Of a stretch of DNA of 64,000 bases, positions 60,958-64,000 are shown one piece after another. The notes under the pieces were generated by a model. That model saw only the letters and a program-made list of their open reading frames with translations, had not been told where the DNA came from and ran no database searches. The position numbers and the translations under genes are program-made. The DNA comes from Leclercia adecarboxylata (lineage in GTDB: Bacteria; Pseudomonadota; Gammaproteobacteria; Enterobacterales; Enterobacteriaceae), in contig NZ_CP035382.1 of NCBI RefSeq assembly GCF_006874705.1, positions 2,356,001 through 2,420,000 of the forward strand. The letters are read 5' to 3'. The stretch's first letter is position 1, and each line of letters begins with the position of its first letter.

Positions 60958-63048
60958 ATGTTCGCTAAAACGCGGCTGGCACTGCTGGTGGGATGGGTTA
61001 CCGGGAGCGTCGCGCTCCCCCTGATGGCGCAGGAGACGCCGAAAACCGAAACCGTTGTTGTCACCTCGCAGATGCAGAGCGGTGCCACCAAGCTGGCGAC
61101 CCCGGATATCGAAACCCCGCAGGCGGTGTCGATCGTCACCCGCGAGCAGTTTGAAGAGCAGGGCGCCACCAGCGTTCGCCAGGCGGTGAGCTACACCCCG
61201 GGCGTCTACAGCAATCAGATTGGCGCCTCAAACCGCTTCGACTATATCGTGCTGCGCGGCTTCTCCGACGGCAGCCTGGATAACGTCTATCTCGACGGCC
61301 TGAAGATGATGGGCGACACCAACTCCCACAGCTCGCTGGTGGTTGACCCCTGGTTCCTGGAAAATATCGAAGTGGTGCGCGGCCCGGCCTCGGTGCTGTA
61401 TGGCCGTTCCTCACCGGGCGGGATCGTGGCGCTTACCTCGCGTAAACCCTCGTTCGATCCGGGCGGCGAGATCAAGCTGTTCGCCGGGAATAACGATCAG
61501 CGCGGGGCGATGTTTGACGTTACCGGCGCGCTGGACGACAACGACCGCGTGGCGGCCCGTCTGAGCGGCATGACCCGCTACGCCGACTCCCAGTTTGATC
61601 CCCTGAAGGAAGAGCGTTACGCCCTGATGCCGAGCCTGACCTGGCGCATCACCGACAACACCCGTCTGGATCTGATGGCCTATCTGCACCGCGATCCCGA
61701 GGGCGGCAGCCACTCCGGCCTGCCGTACGACGGCACCGTGGTCCCGCACGATGGCAAGACGATCTCCAACACCTTCTTCGAAGGTGAGGACGATTACGAC
61801 AAGTACGATCGTCGCGAGGAGATGGTCGGCTACAACATCGAGCACATGTTTGACAGCGGCTGGTCGGTGCGCCAGAAGCTGCGCTATCTGCATACCAAAG
61901 TGGAGCTGAATCAGGTCTATGCCGCCGGCTGGCTGAACGAAACCGAGCTTAACCGCGGCTACTCCGGCTCCGACGAGAAGATGGATGCCATCACCCTCGA
62001 TAACCAGATCGACGGCAGCTTCGATACCTGGGCGGTGAACCACCGGGTGCTGATCGGCCTCGATTATCAGGATCGCAGCAACAATACCACCGGCTACTAC
62101 GGCGGCTTCCCGCCGATCGACGCTTTCCACCCGGTGTACGGCGCGAAGCCGGACTACATCACCATGTACAGCCAGGAGAAGCACAAGCTGCGGCAGACCG
62201 GCTACTACCTGCAGGATCAGCTCTCGCTGGACAACTGGCGTCTGACCCTGGGCGGGCGCTACGATCAGGTGAGCGTCTCGAATATCGACAAGCTCAACGA
62301 TACCCGCAGCGATCTGGACAAGAACAACTTCAGCAGCCGCGCGGCGCTGTTGTACCTGTTTGATAACGGCATCGCGCCGTACGTCAGCTACTCCACCGCC
62401 TTTACGCCGACCAGCTTTGCCGATGCCAACGGCGATCTGCTGGATCCGATGGAAGGCAAGCAGTGGGAAGCAGGGGTGAAGTTTGAGCCGGAAGGGATGA
62501 ACAGCCAGTTCAGCGCCTCGGTGTTCCGCATTAACCAGAAAAACATCGCCACCAAAGAGGAGCCGACCGATCCGTACCGCTCTATCGGTGAGATCGAATC
62601 TGAAGGGGTGGAGCTGGAAGCGGTGGGGCAGCTGACCGACAGCCTGCGCCTGCAGGCGGCCTATACCTATACCGACATCCGCTACAAGAAGAGCAGCCCG
62701 GAGGAAGAGGGCAAGCGTGCGGTCTATGCGCCGCGCAATATGGCCAGCGGCTGGCTCAGCTATGACGTCAAAACCGGGCCGCTCGACGGCCTGACGGTGG
62801 GCTCCGGCGTGCGTTACGTCAACGGCGTGACCAGCGATCGCATGAACACCCACACGCTGCCGTCCTACACGCTGGTGGATCTGGCGGTAGGCTATGACCT
62901 GTCGAAGGTGGGGCTGACCGGAGTGAGCGCCCAGCTGAACGTCAACAACCTGACGGACGAAAGCTACGTGGCGGCCTGTAACTCACTCTCATACTGCTAC
63001 TTTGGTGCCGAACGCAGCATTGTTGGCAGCGTGTCGTGGAAGTTCTGA
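60958..63048 (+). CDS. TonB-dependent siderophore receptor, FoxA/FhuA-like
   Basis: 696 residues. Signal peptide (ALLVGWVTGSVALPLMAQET, cleavage near residue 25), TonB box ETVVVTSQMQ, plug with ETPQAVSIVTREQFEEQG, YTPGVY, LRGFSDGSLDNVYLDGLKMM and RGPASVLYGRSSPGGIV, then a 22-strand barrel ending FGAERSIVGSVSWKF. The sequence is closest to FoxA-type ferrioxamine receptors (VDPWFLE, GAERS, NVNNLTDESYVAAC). Two Cys near the end (CNSLSYC) are also in FoxA. Substrate is probably a hydroxamate siderophore; exact ligand not decided. Confidence 0.92.
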   Translation: MFAKTRLALLVGWVTGSVALPLMAQETPKTETVVVTSQMQSGATKLATPDIETPQAVSIVTREQFEEQGATSVRQAVSYTPGVYSNQIGASNRFDYIVLRGFSDGSLDNVYLDGLKMMGDTNSHSSLVVDPWFLENIEVVRGPASVLYGRSSPGGIVALTSRKPSFDPGGEIKLFAGNNDQRGAMFDVTGALDDNDRVAARLSGMTRYADSQFDPLKEERYALMPSLTWRITDNTRLDLMAYLHRDPEGGSHSGLPYDGTVVPHDGKTISNTFFEGEDDYDKYDRREEMVGYNIEHMFDSGWSVRQKLRYLHTKVELNQVYAAGWLNETELNRGYSGSDEKMDAITLDNQIDGSFDTWAVNHRVLIGLDYQDRSNNTTGYYGGFPPIDAFHPVYGAKPDYITMYSQEKHKLRQTGYYLQDQLSLDNWRLTLGGRYDQVSVSNIDKLNDTRSDLDKNNFSSRAALLYLFDNGIAPYVSYSTAFTPTSFADANGDLLDPMEGKQWEAGVKFEPEGMNSQFSASVFRINQKNIATKEEPTDPYRSIGEIESEGVELEAVGQLTDSLRLQAAYTYTDIRYKKSSPEEEGKRAVYAPRNMASGWLSYDVKTGPLDGLTVGSGVRYVNGVTSDRMNTHTLPSYTLVDLAVGYDLSKVGLTGVSAQLNVNNLTDESYVAACNSLSYCYFGAERSIVGSVSWKF

Positions 63049-63060
63049 GTCGTTAGCATT

Positions 63061-63090
63061 GCCCGGTGGCGCTACGCTTACCGGGCCTAC
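63061..63090. repeat. REP palindrome
   Basis: GCCCGGTGGCGCTACGC, then TTACCGGGCCTAC, just after the receptor stop. Same family as 34991-35089. Confidence 0.85.
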
Positions 63091-63098
63091 GGGACTAT

Positions 63099-63136
63099 CC
63101 CCTCTCCCCTTTGGGGAGAGGGTCAGGGTGAGGGGA
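63099..63136. repeat. Intergenic palindromic repeat, CCCTCTCCC family
   Basis: CCCCTCTCCCC pairs with GGGGAGAGGG across TTT, then TCAGGGTGAGGGG. Inverted relative to 866-897. Confidence 0.75.
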
Positions 63137-63146
63137 AGAGACCGCA

Positions 63147-64000
63147 CTATTCCTCCATCGCAATATGAATCGCCTCGCCCATCTTCTTCAACGCCTCACG
63201 GTTCTTCTCATTCGGCGGTAACGCCACGTTGATCCGCAGGCAGTTACGATACTTCCCTGACGCCGAAAACAGCGACCCCGCCGCGGCCTGGATCTTCAGG
63301 CGACTCAGCTGCTTGCTGACGCACACCATATCCACCTTCTCCGGCAGCTCCACCCACAGCAGGAAACTGCCCTGCGGGCGCGTGACGCAGATCTCCGCCG
63401 GGAAATACTGCCGCACCCAGCAGGTGTAACGCTCCATATTCTGCTGATAAATCTGGCGCATACGCCGCACGTGGCGATGGTAGTGTCCGTCGCGGATAAA
63501 CGCCGCCACCGCCATCTGCGTGCCGGGCACGTTAAACCCGCCCGCGGCATATTTCATGTGCATCACCCGGTCGTAATACCGCCCCGGCACAATCCAGCCG
63601 ACGCGCAGCCCGGGGGCCACGGTTTTGGTAAAGGAGCTGCACAGCAGCACGCGACCGTCGATATCAAAGGAGTGGATGGTGCGCGGGCGCGGGTACTCCG
63701 CCGCCAGCTCGCCGTAAATATCATCCTCCACGATGACGATATCGTGGCGCTGGGCAAGGGCCAGCACCTGGCGTTTGCGCGCCTCCGGCATGATAAACCC
63801 GAGCGGGTTATTGCAGTTGGGCACCAGGATCACCGCTTTGATCGGCCACTGCTCGAGCGCCAGCTCCAGGGCTTCAATGCTGATCCCGGTTTGCGGATCG
63901 GTGGGGATCTCGATCGCCTTGATGTTAAACCCGCGCAGCATCTGCATGGTGCCGTGGAACGACGGCGATTCTACCGCCACGATATCCCCCGGCTGGCACA
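63147..64000 (-). CDS. yjiR: MocR-type GntR/aminotransferase regulator, C-terminal part
   Basis: The 5' end is beyond the right edge; 284 codons are visible. The sequence follows E. coli YjiR closely: CQPGDIVAVESPSFHGTMQM, NCNNPLGFIMPEARK, VEDDIYGELAAEYPRPRT, the PLP lysine region SSFTKTVAPGLRVGW and the end GEAIHIAMEE. MocR regulators join a GntR helix-turn-helix to an aminotransferase-like domain that binds PLP. The N-terminal DNA-binding part is outside. In E. coli yjiR lies near the hsd/symE region. Confidence 0.94.
   Translation of the reverse strand, partial: CQPGDIVAVESPSFHGTMQMLRGFNIKAIEIPTDPQTGISIEALELALEQWPIKAVILVPNCNNPLGFIMPEARKRQVLALAQRHDIVIVEDDIYGELAAEYPRPRTIHSFDIDGRVLLCSSFTKTVAPGLRVGWIVPGRYYDRVMHMKYAAGGFNVPGTQMAVAAFIRDGHYHRHVRRMRQIYQQNMERYTCWVRQYFPAEICVTRPQGSFLLWVELPEKVDMVCVSKQLSRLKIQAAAGSLFSASGKYRNCLRINVALPPNEKNREALKKMGEAIHIAMEE

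Overview
The window comes from a chromosome of an Enterobacteriaceae member, most like Enterobacter, Lelliottia or Leclercia. Near-identical orthologues of E. coli proteins (PyrB start, TabA, ArgI, RraB, XynR, YagEF, GabDT, LhgO, GlaH, PatD, YjiR) sit in high-GC DNA with enterobacterial REP palindromes, a chromosomal fosA and a FoxA-like siderophore receptor. Species cannot be fixed from the sequence alone.

Layout. 1-8.6 kb is core and catabolic: the pyrB start with its pyrL attenuator, tabA, a xylonate module (yagE-yagF with xynR), argI under two ARG boxes, rraB, miaE and an anchored hypothetical. leuX (tRNA-Leu CAA) at 8.7 kb begins an accessory region to about 25 kb that reads as an immigration-control island. 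It holds a low-GC type I R-M operon (hsdM-hsdS-hsdR), an Mrr-family nuclease with an N-terminal EVE/PUA-like module, an HNH nuclease overlapping a SAM methyltransferase, a ParB-like protein, a membrane protein with six CxxC pairs, SOS-linked symE/symR, and debris (DUF4942 trace, frameshifted DUF1493 gene, ccdA with a ruined ccdB). No integrase or right attachment site was seen.

25-34 kb is a polyamine/GABA/glutarate unit: glaH-lhgO-gabD-gabT-glaR leftward and an APC permease plus patD rightward. Together they can take gamma-aminobutyraldehyde to GABA and succinate, and glutarate to L-2-hydroxyglutarate to 2-oxoglutarate. gabP is absent and the divergent permease may replace it. 34-36 kb has a PemK-like toxin-antitoxin-like pair, REP elements and fosA.

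36-49 kb is a less familiar unit. An operon of amidohydrolase, DoxX, MFS exporter and alpha/beta hydrolase faces an isochorismatase-like hydrolase, two XapX proteins, a receiver-only regulator and an 1867-residue kinase-like/ATPase/GAF/PAS/histidine kinase; a convergent LuxR-type regulator follows. The shared control region carries six or seven copies of a 16-bp element in phase. It looks like a self-contained sensing and detoxification or catabolic system, with unknown signal and substrate.

49-64 kb holds a PIN/HTH toxin-antitoxin operon, VOC and MFS genes with a tiny overlapping ORF, a DeoR regulator, an SH3-like protein, roxA, a three-gene operon of two DUF262 proteins (one with a DUF1524 HNH nuclease) and an acidic partner, a broken AraC 5' copy, a YmgB-like protein, DUF2171, an AraC siderophore regulator with a Fur-box-like site and TonB receptor, and yjiR. 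The DUF262 operon, the HNH-methyltransferase pair and the 16-bp repeat/sensor-kinase unit are the best candidates for undescribed systems.
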